From the NCBI GenBank assembly GCA_024762915.1, contig JANTGL010000181.1, positions 1 to 5,744 of the forward strand: a stretch of 5,744 nt of DNA. The letters run 5' to 3'. Below are positions 1 through 5,744 of the stretch, piece by piece; the first letter of the stretch is position 1; each line of letters begins with the position of its first letter. A program made the translations under genes and the position numbers. Below the pieces are notes generated by a model, which did no database searches, was not told the DNA's origin, and saw only the letters and a list, made by a program, of their open reading frames with translations. This DNA comes from Bacteroidales bacterium (GTDB lineage Bacteria > Bacteroidota > Bacteroidia > Bacteroidales > JAADGE01).

Positions 1-298
1 CATCCGAGGATAAATCAATCCAACCGGGTGTTCCGTCCGCCGTTGTTCCGTACAGGAAAAAACTGCCGACAGTCGAATCGAAAACCAGAAGGCCGGGCGT
101 GGCAGATATTTCTTTACGTTTTTCGGATGTTACACGCGGAATCAGCAAACCTTTATCCGAAGATTCAATTTCCAGCATGGCATTGGAGTTCGGTATTCCC
201 GAAGTATTAGAAATTAAGACTTGCGAAAACAGTTGTTGATTTCCTAATGTTGCAAAAATCAACAAAAGGAATAAGAATTTTGAGAAGAAATTTTTCAT
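1..298 (-). CDS. Exported surface-type protein, N-terminal part (runs off the window)
   Basis: Reading leftwards from the ATG at 298, 99 codons stay open to the window edge; the C-terminus is missing. Residues 1-26 form a signal peptide: KNFFSKF, then a hydrophobic stretch FLLLIFATLG, with probable cleavage after LFSQ. Next comes SNAMLEIESSDKGLLIPRVT (about 38-57), followed by PGLLVFDSTVGSFFLYGTT and PGWIDLSSD. A string of the type 'AMLxIxSxDKGLLxPRxT ... GLLVFD(S/T) ... WxxL' is common at the N-terminus of large secreted Bacteroidota proteins of tail-fibre-like or surface-adhesin type. That is recall of a pattern, not a database match. The function is unknown. No SD sequence is visible, as is usual in the phylum. 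A promoter lies about 165 bases upstream, with 21-bp direct repeats above it, so it may be a target of the neighbouring LytTR regulator. Confidence 0.85.
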   Translation of the reverse strand, partial: MKNFFSKFLFLLLIFATLGNQQLFSQVLISNTSGIPNSNAMLEIESSDKGLLIPRVTSEKRKEISATPGLLVFDSTVGSFFLYGTTADGTPGWIDLSSD

Positions 299-462
299 GA
301 TATATGGTATTTAGAATTTTAAAGTAAACAAGTTACAATTTTATTTATTCCCTGTTAATTTTATCTTTGAATCTGTCTATTCTTCAAATACATTTTGAAT
401 GCAGTTTATATTTTAAAATTTGCATTTTTTATCCCGTTACGAATTATTTTACATAAGTCTAA

Positions 463-494
463 CAAATATAAGGAATTAAAAAAGCAGAATCAAC
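463..494 (-). promoter_or_regulatory. Bacteroidota-type promoter for the exported-protein gene
   Basis: Read on the minus strand, GTTG (494-491) is followed after 20 bases by TATATTTG (470-463). This matches the Bacteroidota primary-sigma promoter: TAnnTTTG at -7 and TTTG at -33, here with TTG kept. Transcription would start near 459 and leave an untranslated leader of about 160 bases before the ATG at 298. I see no strong structure in that leader; a 6-bp inverted repeat AATGCA/TGCATT (398-403 and 421-426) is too weak to call. Confidence 0.55.
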
Positions 495-501
495 CAACAA
501 T

Positions 502-552
502 AAGTATTCGCCGGATTATTTAAAGAATTCGCCGGGATATAAAAAGAATTCG
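502..552. repeat. Three direct repeats at exact 21-bp spacing; candidate LytTR operator
   Basis: On the plus strand AAGTATTCGCCGG (502-514) and AAGAATTCGCCGG (523-535) match at 12 of 13 positions. AAGAATTCG (544-552) repeats the first nine bases of the second copy exactly. All three are 21 bp apart, two helical turns, which puts them on one DNA face. LytTR-domain regulators such as AgrA and ComE are known to bind pairs of roughly 9-bp direct repeats separated by about 12 bp, the same geometry. The array lies just upstream of the -33 element of the exported-protein promoter and downstream of a LytTR regulator gene. The repeats are seen directly; the binding role is inferred. Confidence 0.55.
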
Positions 553-565
553 TTTTGGGAAGGGT

Positions 566-1321
566 TTATATTTTGCCTAATTTATCAATTTCTTTTAAAA
601 GAGAAATACGTTTTCGAGATGAAACGGGGACTTTTGAATTGTCTTTCATAAAAACAATACCTCCGGATTTCTTATCATAACGAATCAAGAAATTTAAATT
701 AATCATATGGGATTGGTGGGTTCTGAAAAAACCGGAATCACTCAAAATATCTTCATATTCTTTGAGTGTTTTTGATACCATAATTTTCTTACCGCCGTCT
801 AAATAGAAATTCGTATAATAATCGTCGGATTCGCAGCGGATAATATCTTGAACATTGACCAAAAAGATATTTCCGGCTGTTTTAAGGATGATTTTTTTTA
901 TATCCTCAGAGATATTTTTAACATTGGCTAATAACAAATCCAACTTTAACTCGGTATGATTTTTATCAAGTTGCTTCACGGCATCATTAACGGCTTTGAT
1001 TAGTTCTTTCGGGTTAACCGGTTTAATCAAATAATCCAAAGCACTAATTTTTATAGCTTTAAGAGCGTATTCTTCAAAAGCGGTAACAAAAATAATTTTA
1101 AATTTTGTATGATTAAGTTGTTCGAGAAGATCGAAACTTGTTTCGTCTCCTAAGGAAATATCAAGTATTAAGATATCGGGAAGAACTCGGTTAATTACTT
1201 CAAGAGCCGAACTGACATTCGAAGCTTGAAAAACGGAATTTACCTCGGGACAGTAGTTTGTTATTATCTCGACAATGCCTTCACGGATTTTTTTTTCGTC
1301 ATCTACAACAACAACTTTCAT
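566..1321 (-). CDS. LytTR-family DNA-binding response regulator
   Basis: A 251-residue cytoplasmic two-component regulator of the LytR/AlgR type. The receiver domain (about 1-120) has the acidic pair D7 D8, the phospho-acceptor D54 in LILDISLGD, T80 in the FVTAF strand and K100-P101. The LytTR DNA-binding domain (about 143-247) shows IRCESDDYYTNFY, VSKTLKEYE and GFFRTHQSHMINLNFL, the family hallmark. Total length is typical. I start it at the ATG at 1321 because the receiver fold begins there (MKVVVVDDE). The frame can be extended to a TTG at 1357, which would add 12 residues with no family likeness. It lies 101 bases downstream of the sensor kinase gene on the same strand and is almost certainly its partner. 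Likely targets include the repeats just beyond its stop codon. No rho-independent terminator is visible after it. Confidence 0.95.
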   Translation of the reverse strand: MKVVVVDDEKKIREGIVEIITNYCPEVNSVFQASNVSSALEVINRVLPDILILDISLGDETSFDLLEQLNHTKFKIIFVTAFEEYALKAIKISALDYLIKPVNPKELIKAVNDAVKQLDKNHTELKLDLLLANVKNISEDIKKIILKTAGNIFLVNVQDIIRCESDDYYTNFYLDGGKKIMVSKTLKEYEDILSDSGFFRTHQSHMINLNFLIRYDKKSGGIVFMKDNSKVPVSSRKRISLLKEIDKLGKI

Positions 1322-1357
1322 AAAAAAGTTTTTTTGATATACGGTTTTATTAAGCAA

Positions 1358-1389
1358 CGAATATAAAAAAACTTTGGAATGATAACAAA
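1358..1389 (-). promoter_or_regulatory. Possible weak internal promoter ahead of the response regulator
   Basis: Minus strand TTTG (1389-1386), 20 bases, then TATATTCG (1365-1358), one mismatch from TAnnTTTG. It falls in the gap between the kinase stop and the regulator start, so the regulator might be expressed partly on its own. The mismatch and the AT-rich background make this tentative; read-through from the kinase gene is equally likely. Confidence 0.25.
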
Positions 1390-1422
1390 TTTTGTGTTCA
1401 AATTGAATTTAACCCGATACAA

Positions 1423-3468
1423 TTAACCGGAATATTTTAAAGGAATACTAAACTTTATTTTTGTTCCGGCAGGATTTCCGGTATCCGAAAACAAATCAAT
1501 TATTTCGAAATTAATTTTTTTCTTCTTTCTTCGGTTCAATTTTTCAAGTCTGCTCTTGGTAACACTGATTGCAAAGGACTTATGGTCGGGTTTTTTAGAA
1601 CTCAGTGCTTTTTGTCTGCCTATTCCGTTATCTTCAACTTCCACTTGCAAAAATTCATCCGATTGTAAGTACCGAATACACAAATTATTTTCGTCTTTTT
1701 TGCCGTTGAAAGCATGTTCCAATGCATTTTCGATAAAAGGTTGAGTTAGCATAGGCGGAATAAGAACGTAGTCGATTTCCAAATCAGAATCTGTTTTAAA
1801 CTTGTATGTAAAATTATTTTCAAATCTGAGTTCTTGCATTTGAAGATAATATTTCATCGTTTCAATTTCCTGCTTTAATGAAATGTATTCTACTCTTGAA
1901 TTTTCAATTACCAATCGCATCAATTTTGCAAAATCCGCAAGATATGCTCCGGCTTCAAGCGGTTGATTTTTAGTGATAAAATATTGAATTGATGCTAAAG
2001 AATTAAATATAAAATGCGGGTTCATCTGCGAACGAAACAGTTTTTGCTCAAGTTCCAATGTTTTTTGTCTGTTTTTAATTTTCCGAGTTCTGAAAAGTAA
2101 CATTCCGAAAAGCAGAATAATAATTATAAAACCCGAAAGACTGTATAAGAAATACCTGTTTTTTAAAATCGTTAATTTCTGTTTACTGTTTTCATCGGAG
2201 AGTTGAACAATTTCTTTCTCTTTTTTCTCTGTTTGATATTTTGTTTCTATTTCCGTTATTTGTTTGTTTTTCTCTTTATTAAAAATTGTGTCTTTAACAG
2301 CCGAATATTTTTGATAATATTTTAATGAATTTTGATAATCATGCATCGCTTCATAAAGCTCTGATTTTTCTAAATATATATCATAATATTCGGAAACTAA
2401 TTTAATTTTCTCGGATTTTTTTTCACTCTCGTTAAGGTATTTTAATGCCAGATTATATTTTTTTTGTTTTTTATATAATCTTCCGAGATAGCGTAAATTT
2501 TTCACTTCACTTTCAACACTTTTACTTTGATTAATTTTAAGTGATTTTTGAATAACATCAATTGCTTTATCGTATAAACCTTTTTTTTCATACACCAAAC
2601 CGAGATTTGAATATGCCAATTCGATTAATTTCTTATAATTATTTTTTTGGGCAATTTCAAGTGCTTGATTAAGGTATTCGGTACTTAAATCAAGATTATT
2701 CATGTTTTTATTGATATTGGCCAAATTTATCAGTTGAGCGGTTTGTTGATAGTAATTTCCCGATTTAACATAGATATTTAATGCTTTTAAACAATATTCG
2801 GCAGCTTTTTTGTAATTTTTATTTTCATTATAAATCATGGCAATATTTCCGTAGTTGTCGACAGCAACTGAATACATTTCTTTTTTTTCATAAATTTGTA
2901 CCGAATTTAACATATTAATCAATGCTTTTTCATATTCACCTCTATAGAAATTAATTACTCCGATATTATTATAAATATCGGCAATTTTTAAACTGTCATT
3001 ATTTTTTTTATGATAATCAAGTACTTGATTGAAAAGTTTTAAACCTTCGTCAAACTCTCCCGAATATACAAATGCAGACCCTTTGTTTAATAAAAATTTA
3101 TTCAAAAGTTTTTCATCTTTATTGCGGAGTACCGAAATAGCTTTATCGATATTTTTAATGGCCTCTTTATTTGCTCCTTCATCTATATTAATCAATCCCA
3201 ATTCATTATAAGACAAAGCAATTTTTTCCCTGTCATTGTTTTCCTCGGCAATCCGTAATGCTTGTTTTGCATATATTTTTGCCGTATCCGGCGATTTCGT
3301 CCTGTAAATTGACGATAATCGAAATAATACATCTATTTTTTCTGTACCGTTTGCTTTGTTCAATTCAATAATCAAACTGTCAATCTTATCTGCTTTCAGA
3401 GAAAAGCTGCTGATACTAAATACAAAGAGGAGAATAAATTTTATTTGCTTACAAAAACTTGTTTTCAT
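1423..3468 (-). CDS. TPR-containing LytS-type sensor histidine kinase
   Basis: A 681-residue membrane sensor kinase. Residues 1-26 look like a signal peptide (hydrophobic FILLFVFSISSFSL ending in KA). About eight tetratricopeptide repeats, 40 residues apart, fill 85-395; examples are YNNIGVINFYRGEYEKAL (166-183) and YSNLGLVYEKKGLYDKAI (286-303). A charged, probably coiled-coil stretch (393-435) leads to one transmembrane helix (about 438-459). The cytoplasmic kinase belongs to the His_kinase (LytS/YehU) family: phospho-acceptor H485 in QMNPHFIFNSL, N-box PPMLTQPFIENALEHAF (571-587, N581), DNGIG (613-617) and a final GTKIKFSIP (668-676). All catalytic motifs are intact. The layout suggests the TPR array sits in the periplasm and senses a protein or peptide partner; the ligand cannot be read from sequence. 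It should phosphorylate the LytTR regulator encoded next. The start at 3468 is supported by the signal peptide. Confidence 0.95.
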   Translation of the reverse strand: MKTSFCKQIKFILLFVFSISSFSLKADKIDSLIIELNKANGTEKIDVLFRLSSIYRTKSPDTAKIYAKQALRIAEENNDREKIALSYNELGLINIDEGANKEAIKNIDKAISVLRNKDEKLLNKFLLNKGSAFVYSGEFDEGLKLFNQVLDYHKKNNDSLKIADIYNNIGVINFYRGEYEKALINMLNSVQIYEKKEMYSVAVDNYGNIAMIYNENKNYKKAAEYCLKALNIYVKSGNYYQQTAQLINLANINKNMNNLDLSTEYLNQALEIAQKNNYKKLIELAYSNLGLVYEKKGLYDKAIDVIQKSLKINQSKSVESEVKNLRYLGRLYKKQKKYNLALKYLNESEKKSEKIKLVSEYYDIYLEKSELYEAMHDYQNSLKYYQKYSAVKDTIFNKEKNKQITEIETKYQTEKKEKEIVQLSDENSKQKLTILKNRYFLYSLSGFIIIILLFGMLLFRTRKIKNRQKTLELEQKLFRSQMNPHFIFNSLASIQYFITKNQPLEAGAYLADFAKLMRLVIENSRVEYISLKQEIETMKYYLQMQELRFENNFTYKFKTDSDLEIDYVLIPPMLTQPFIENALEHAFNGKKDENNLCIRYLQSDEFLQVEVEDNGIGRQKALSSKKPDHKSFAISVTKSRLEKLNRRKKKKINFEIIDLFSDTGNPAGTKIKFSIPLKYSG

Positions 3469-3477
3469 TTTTTAGTT

Positions 3478-3508
3478 CAAACTTACATATTTTTTTTGCA
3501 AAAACACA
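3478..3508 (-). promoter_or_regulatory. Promoter of the kinase-regulator operon, very close to the start codon
   Basis: Minus strand TAAGTTTG (3485-3478) fits TAnnTTTG exactly. Nineteen bases upstream is TGTG (3508-3505), a one-mismatch -33 element. Only nine bases separate the box from the ATG, so the leader would be about 3-6 bases long. A small inverted repeat TTGCA-N4-TGCAA (3539-3552) lies upstream at roughly -70 and could be a regulator site or chance. Confidence 0.45.
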
Positions 3509-3791
3509 CAGTCAATTAAAAAAAATCATACAAAACGATTGCATTTCTGCAAGGGTATAATTTTTAATCAAACGGCACTTTTGAGGTGGTATCAGTCCGA
3601 CCGAAACTACCGAAGTCTTTAACTTCAAGCTTATCATCACAATAGTTTTCAACCATTAAAATGCGAGAGCATTTTAAAAAATTCCTTAAAACTCAAATAA
3701 ACCCGAAAATTTTCAAACTGCTGCCGACAACCTCAATGAAATTTCACAGTTTTCGAACTGCAGAGACAGCCTGCGGCGTCTCATATTATAC
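3486..3791. other. Gene-free stretch with several short perfect hairpins
   Basis: About 300 bases between the kinase promoter and the tRNA terminator hold no gene I recognise. Apart from the kinase -33 element and the inverted repeat at 3539-3552, I see: a 9-bp perfect stem with GAGA loop (3656-3677); a 5-bp stem with TTCG loop, plus-strand reading (3747-3760); GAGAC-a-GCC-tgc-GGC-GTCTC (3763-3782), an 8-bp stem with one bulged base; and on the minus strand a 30-codon open frame from ATG 3656 to stop 3564, starting MVENYCDDKLEVKDFGSFGR. Parts of the block, such as 3569-3605 and 3761-3782, look richer in G and C than the flanks. It could be a structured RNA, an intergenic repeat element or the remnant of an older gene; nothing here decides between these. 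Confidence 0.4.
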
Positions 3792-3824
3792 AAAAAACAC
3801 CTTACCGAAAATCAGTAAGGTGTT
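3792..3824 (-). terminator. Rho-independent terminator of the tRNA gene
   Basis: On the minus strand AACACCTTAC (3824-3815) and GTAAGGTGTT (3805-3796) form a perfect 10-bp stem around a 9-base loop. The transcript then has a run of U (complement of the A tract 3792-3797). It lies 21 bases after the tRNA 3' end and should stop transcription before the kinase operon. Confidence 0.85.
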
Positions 3825-3845
3825 ACAATCAATAACCATGAAAAG

Positions 3846-3919
3846 TGGGCCGACAGGGACTCGAACCCCGGACCCTCTGATTATGAGTCAGATGCTCTAA
3901 CCGGCTGAGCTATCGGCCC
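3846..3919 (-). tRNA. tRNA with CAU anticodon (elongator Met, or Ile2)
   Basis: The minus strand folds into a complete 74-base cloverleaf. The acceptor stem GGGCCGA/TCGGCCC has 7 of 7 pairs, the D arm is GCTC/GAGC, and the anticodon arm is TCTGA-CTCATAA-TCAGA with CAT as anticodon. The variable loop is GGGTC and the T arm CGGGG-TTCGAGT-CCCTG has one G-U pair. The discriminator is A73, and CCA is not encoded, so it must be added after transcription. An initiator role is unlikely because the first acceptor pair G1-C72 is fully paired. Elongator methionine is my first choice. A lysidine-modified Ile2 reading AUA remains possible: C4-G69 and C5-G68 fit that, while T29-A41 fits Met better. On the plus strand, reading through this gene gives a spurious peptide ending RTPDPLIMSQML. 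Confidence 0.93.
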
Positions 3920-3945
3920 CGTGAAATATTAAAATTTCAGTGCGG

Positions 3946-3975
3946 CAAAATTAACTATTATTTTTTCACGACAAA
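3946..3975 (-). promoter_or_regulatory. Promoter of the tRNA gene
   Basis: Minus strand TTTG (3975-3972), 18 bases, then TAATTTTG (3953-3946): both Bacteroidota promoter elements match fully. The start would be near 3942, about 23 bases ahead of the tRNA 5' end. A small TGAAAT/ATTTCA hairpin (3922-3939) fills that leader and would be removed with it by RNase P processing. Confidence 0.6.
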
Positions 3976-4052
3976 AAAGATTTTCATTTTTTTTAATTCC
4001 GAAACATTTTCTTTCGAAAGTCGGATTTTAAATGATATTCACAATACTTTTT

Positions 4053-4060
4053 TATATTTG
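4053..4060 (+). promoter_or_regulatory. -7 promoter box of ruvA
   Basis: TATATTTG matches TAnnTTTG exactly and ends 18 bases before the ruvA ATG. No good TTTG is found at the expected -33 distance. A perfect 10-bp palindrome CTTTCGAAAG (4011-4020) sits about 33 bases above the box. The TTG inside this box is in frame with ruvA, but as promoter DNA it is a poor start codon. Confidence 0.5.
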
Positions 4061-4078
4061 CATGATAAAAGTTATTAT

Positions 4079-4660
4079 ATGTTTGAATACATCAGCGGAA
4101 AAATTACCGAAACCACACCCACTTATATTATTATTGAAACCGGAAATATCGGCTATTTTATAAATATCTCATTACAAACCCATTCAAAAATAAGCGGAAA
4201 AGAACATTATAAAGTGTATATTCATCAAATTATTCGTGAAGATACTAATGCTTTATACGGATTTGCCGATAAATCGGAGCGCGAAATATTTCGTTTATTA
4301 ATTTCCGTTTCGGGTATCGGTGCCAATACGGCAAGAGTGATGCTTTCCTCATTATCAGCTAATGAAGTAAAAAAAGCCGTACGCTCGGATGATGTTGCAA
4401 CTTTTCAAAACATCAAAGGGATTGGTGCAAAAACGGCGCAACGTGTTATTATTGACTTGAAAGATAAAATAAATAAAGCCGAAATTGATGATGAAACCGG
4501 ACTTGCTTTCACAAGTTCAATTCCCGAAGAAGCCTTATCGGCATTAAGCATGTTAGGGTTTCCGAAAACCAAAGCAGAAAAAGCCGTTAAGAAAATTTAT
4601 ACCTCAAATTCAAATATAAGTGTTGAAGAACTTGTTAAGAATGCACTAAAAATATTATAA
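4079..4660 (+). CDS. ruvA: Holliday junction branch migration protein RuvA
   Basis: RuvA tetramers bind four-way Holliday junctions and recruit the RuvB motor during recombination and repair. The 193-residue product has the family's usual length and full domain order. The N-terminal OB-fold starts MFEYISGKITETTPTYIIIETGNIGYFI and carries the acidic pair E54-D55 in IIREDTNALYGF, in the region of the junction-centre pin. Two helix-hairpin-helix motifs follow, SVSGIGANTARVML (76-89) and NIKGIGAKTAQRVI (111-124). A linker (about 130-148) leads to the RuvB-contacting domain III (about 149-193, EALSALSMLGFPKTKAEKAV). I chose the ATG at 4079; an in-frame TTG at 4058 lies in the -7 box and would add seven residues not typical of RuvA. 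ruvB and ruvC are not in the window. sprA follows after 68 bases on the same strand, with no terminator between them. Confidence 0.97.
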   Translation: MFEYISGKITETTPTYIIIETGNIGYFINISLQTHSKISGKEHYKVYIHQIIREDTNALYGFADKSEREIFRLLISVSGIGANTARVMLSSLSANEVKKAVRSDDVATFQNIKGIGAKTAQRVIIDLKDKINKAEIDDETGLAFTSSIPEEALSALSMLGFPKTKAEKAVKKIYTSNSNISVEELVKNALKIL

Positions 4661-4718
4661 TTTCGTTTATCTCAATATAATTTGCCTATTGCTGAAAACT
4701 ACTTTAAAAAATTCTAAA

Positions 4719-4726
4719 TAAATTTG
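4719..4726 (+). promoter_or_regulatory. Exact TAnnTTTG box touching the sprA start
   Basis: TAAATTTG fits the -7 consensus and ends two bases before the GTG start of sprA. No -33 element is seen at 18-21 bases. If used, transcription would begin at or inside the start codon, so it may be chance in AT-rich DNA, with sprA read from the ruvA promoter. Confidence 0.2.
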
Positions 4727-4728
4727 CA

Positions 4729-5744
4729 GTGAAATCATTCTTAAAGTCTTTAATTAAAGGTATTTTTATAATCGGAAGTTTTTTATTATTCGTTTCATTT
4801 TCGGAATCTTCTTATAAAAATACTTCAAAAGATTTCTCAATACCCGGGATTCATGATTCAATTCCGAAAGATTCTCTTATATTTCCCTTCGAAGATTATT
4901 CGAATAATCCGCTGTCAATTAAAAAAACGTCTCCTCTTTTTCTGAAAAATCCTTCAAGCATTAAGTCCTTTGTAAAATACGACCCGAAAACCGGAAAATT
5001 TATTTTTTACGACAAAATAGGTGATTTTAATTATCGAAATCCCTATTACATGTCTTTTGATGATTTCATGCAATACAGTAACAAACAAGAAATTCATAAC
5101 TATTGGATGGAACGTTCTGCATTGGAAAATATTAAAGGCGAAAACAGTTTGGTCGATCGCTTAGTGAATAAAAATTTAATCGTTCCCATTCAAGGGTTCG
5201 ATAAAGTCTTCGGAAGTAATACCATTAATATTAAACCGCAAGGAACGGCAGAACTTATTTTCGGTCTTAAAATCAATAATAACGAAAATCCGGCATTAAC
5301 AAAAGATCTTCAAAAAAATGTCAATTTTGATTTTGACATGAATATTAAAATGGGTGTTGCCGGACAAATCGGGGACAAAATGAAACTGGGAATTAATTTT
5401 GATACCGATGCAACATTTGAATTTGAAAATAATGCAAAATTAGCCTACGAAGGCAAAGAAGATGAGATTATTCAAAAAATAGAAGCGGGAAACGTCACCA
5501 TGCCGCTTTCGGGTTCTTTAATTACGGGGAGTCACAATTTATTCGGCATTAAAACGGAACTTAAATTCGGGAATTTATTGGTTACCAATGTTTTTTCACA
5601 ACAAAAAGGACAAAGCAAAACCGTTGAGGTTCAGGGTGGTGCCACAACAACACCGTTTGAAATTACCGCTGATGATTACGATGCCAACAGGCATTATTTT
5701 ATTTCGCAATATTTCAGAGATCGATACGATGAAGCTTTAAAAAA
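4729..5744 (+). CDS. sprA: SprA/Sov, type IX secretion outer-membrane translocon (N-terminal 338 residues)
   Basis: SprA (Sov in Porphyromonas) is the very large outer-membrane barrel through which the type IX secretion system exports adhesins, enzymes and gliding proteins. The family is about 2,400-2,500 residues long, so this is roughly the first seventh; the frame is open to the window end. A signal sequence (1-26, KSFLKSLIKGIFIIGSFLLFVSFS) comes first. Then FVKYDPKTGKFIFYDKIGDFN (81-101) is followed by the recognisable family stretch: INIKPQGTAELIFGLKIN (167-183), GQIGDKMKLGINFDTDATFEF (212-232), YEGKEDEIIQKIEAGNVTMPL (240-260), SLITGSHNLFGIKTELKFG (263-281), VFSQQKGQ and DANRHYFISQYFRD (318-331). 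The start is GTG at 4729: no ATG lies between the upstream in-frame stop (4705-4707) and that codon, and the signal peptide begins there. The ruvA-sprA order is, from memory, conserved in Bacteroidota, often with gcvH next. Confidence 0.95.
   Translation, partial: MKSFLKSLIKGIFIIGSFLLFVSFSESSYKNTSKDFSIPGIHDSIPKDSLIFPFEDYSNNPLSIKKTSPLFLKNPSSIKSFVKYDPKTGKFIFYDKIGDFNYRNPYYMSFDDFMQYSNKQEIHNYWMERSALENIKGENSLVDRLVNKNLIVPIQGFDKVFGSNTINIKPQGTAELIFGLKINNNENPALTKDLQKNVNFDFDMNIKMGVAGQIGDKMKLGINFDTDATFEFENNAKLAYEGKEDEIIQKIEAGNVTMPLSGSLITGSHNLFGIKTELKFGNLLVTNVFSQQKGQSKTVEVQGGATTTPFEITADDYDANRHYFISQYFRDRYDEALK

Noticed and set aside
28..210. Plus-strand open frame of 60 codons
   Set aside because: Lies wholly antisense to the exported-protein gene, whose signal peptide and motif make the minus strand the coding one.
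362..369. Plus-strand TATCTTTG, a match to the -7 box
   Set aside because: No gene follows on the plus strand and no -33 element is present; such matches are expected now and then in AT-rich DNA.
1556..1744. Plus-strand open frame of 62 codons
   Set aside because: Antisense shadow of the conserved ATPase part of the sensor kinase.
3029..3211. Plus-strand open frame of 60 codons
   Set aside because: Antisense shadow of the TPR region of the sensor kinase.
3564..3656. 30-codon minus-strand frame as a real small gene
   Set aside because: No promoter, no recognised family and a length easily reached by chance; kept only as part of the unexplained block.
3661..3900. Plus-strand open frame of 79 codons
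   Set aside because: Its last part is the antisense of the tRNA gene (the RTPDPLIMSQML string is a known kind of artefact from reading tRNA genes backwards), and the rest crosses the terminator and two other hairpins. No family likeness.
4058..4078. TTG at 4058 as the ruvA start
   Set aside because: It overlaps the promoter -7 box, and the added residues (HDKSYY) do not belong to the RuvA OB-fold, which begins at MFEYISG.

Overview
The window looks like chromosomal DNA from a low-GC member of the Bacteroidota. Four things point there: a start of SprA (the type IX secretion translocon) directly behind ruvA, a TPR-containing LytS-type sensor kinase paired with a LytTR response regulator, several promoter -7 boxes of the Bacteroidota form TAnnTTTG, and start codons without clear Shine-Dalgarno sequences. 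I cannot fix the order or genus.

Left part (1-3485, all minus strand). A sensor kinase gene (1423-3468) is followed by a LytTR response regulator gene (566-1321). After a 267-base gap comes the 5' end of a gene for an exported surface-type protein (1-298, running off the window). The gap holds a good promoter for that exported protein (463-494). Just upstream of it are three direct repeats spaced exactly 21 bp (502-552), the geometry used by LytTR-domain regulators. The simplest reading is that kinase and regulator control the exported protein next door. This is the most interesting point of the window, and it is an inference.

Middle (3486-4052). A CAU-anticodon tRNA gene lies on the minus strand (3846-3919), with its own promoter (3946-3975) and a strong terminator hairpin (3792-3824). 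Between the terminator and the kinase promoter lie about 300 bases without a recognisable gene. They hold several small perfect hairpins and a 30-codon open frame of unknown meaning.

Right part (4053-5744, plus strand). ruvA (Holliday junction branch migration) is followed after 68 bases by the first 338 codons of sprA. That gene has a GTG start and was cut by the window end. The tRNA and ruvA are divergently transcribed from a shared intergenic region.

No mobile element, CRISPR array or gene decay was seen. Apart from the proposed LytTR operator and the unexplained hairpin block, the region reads as ordinary Bacteroidota chromosome.
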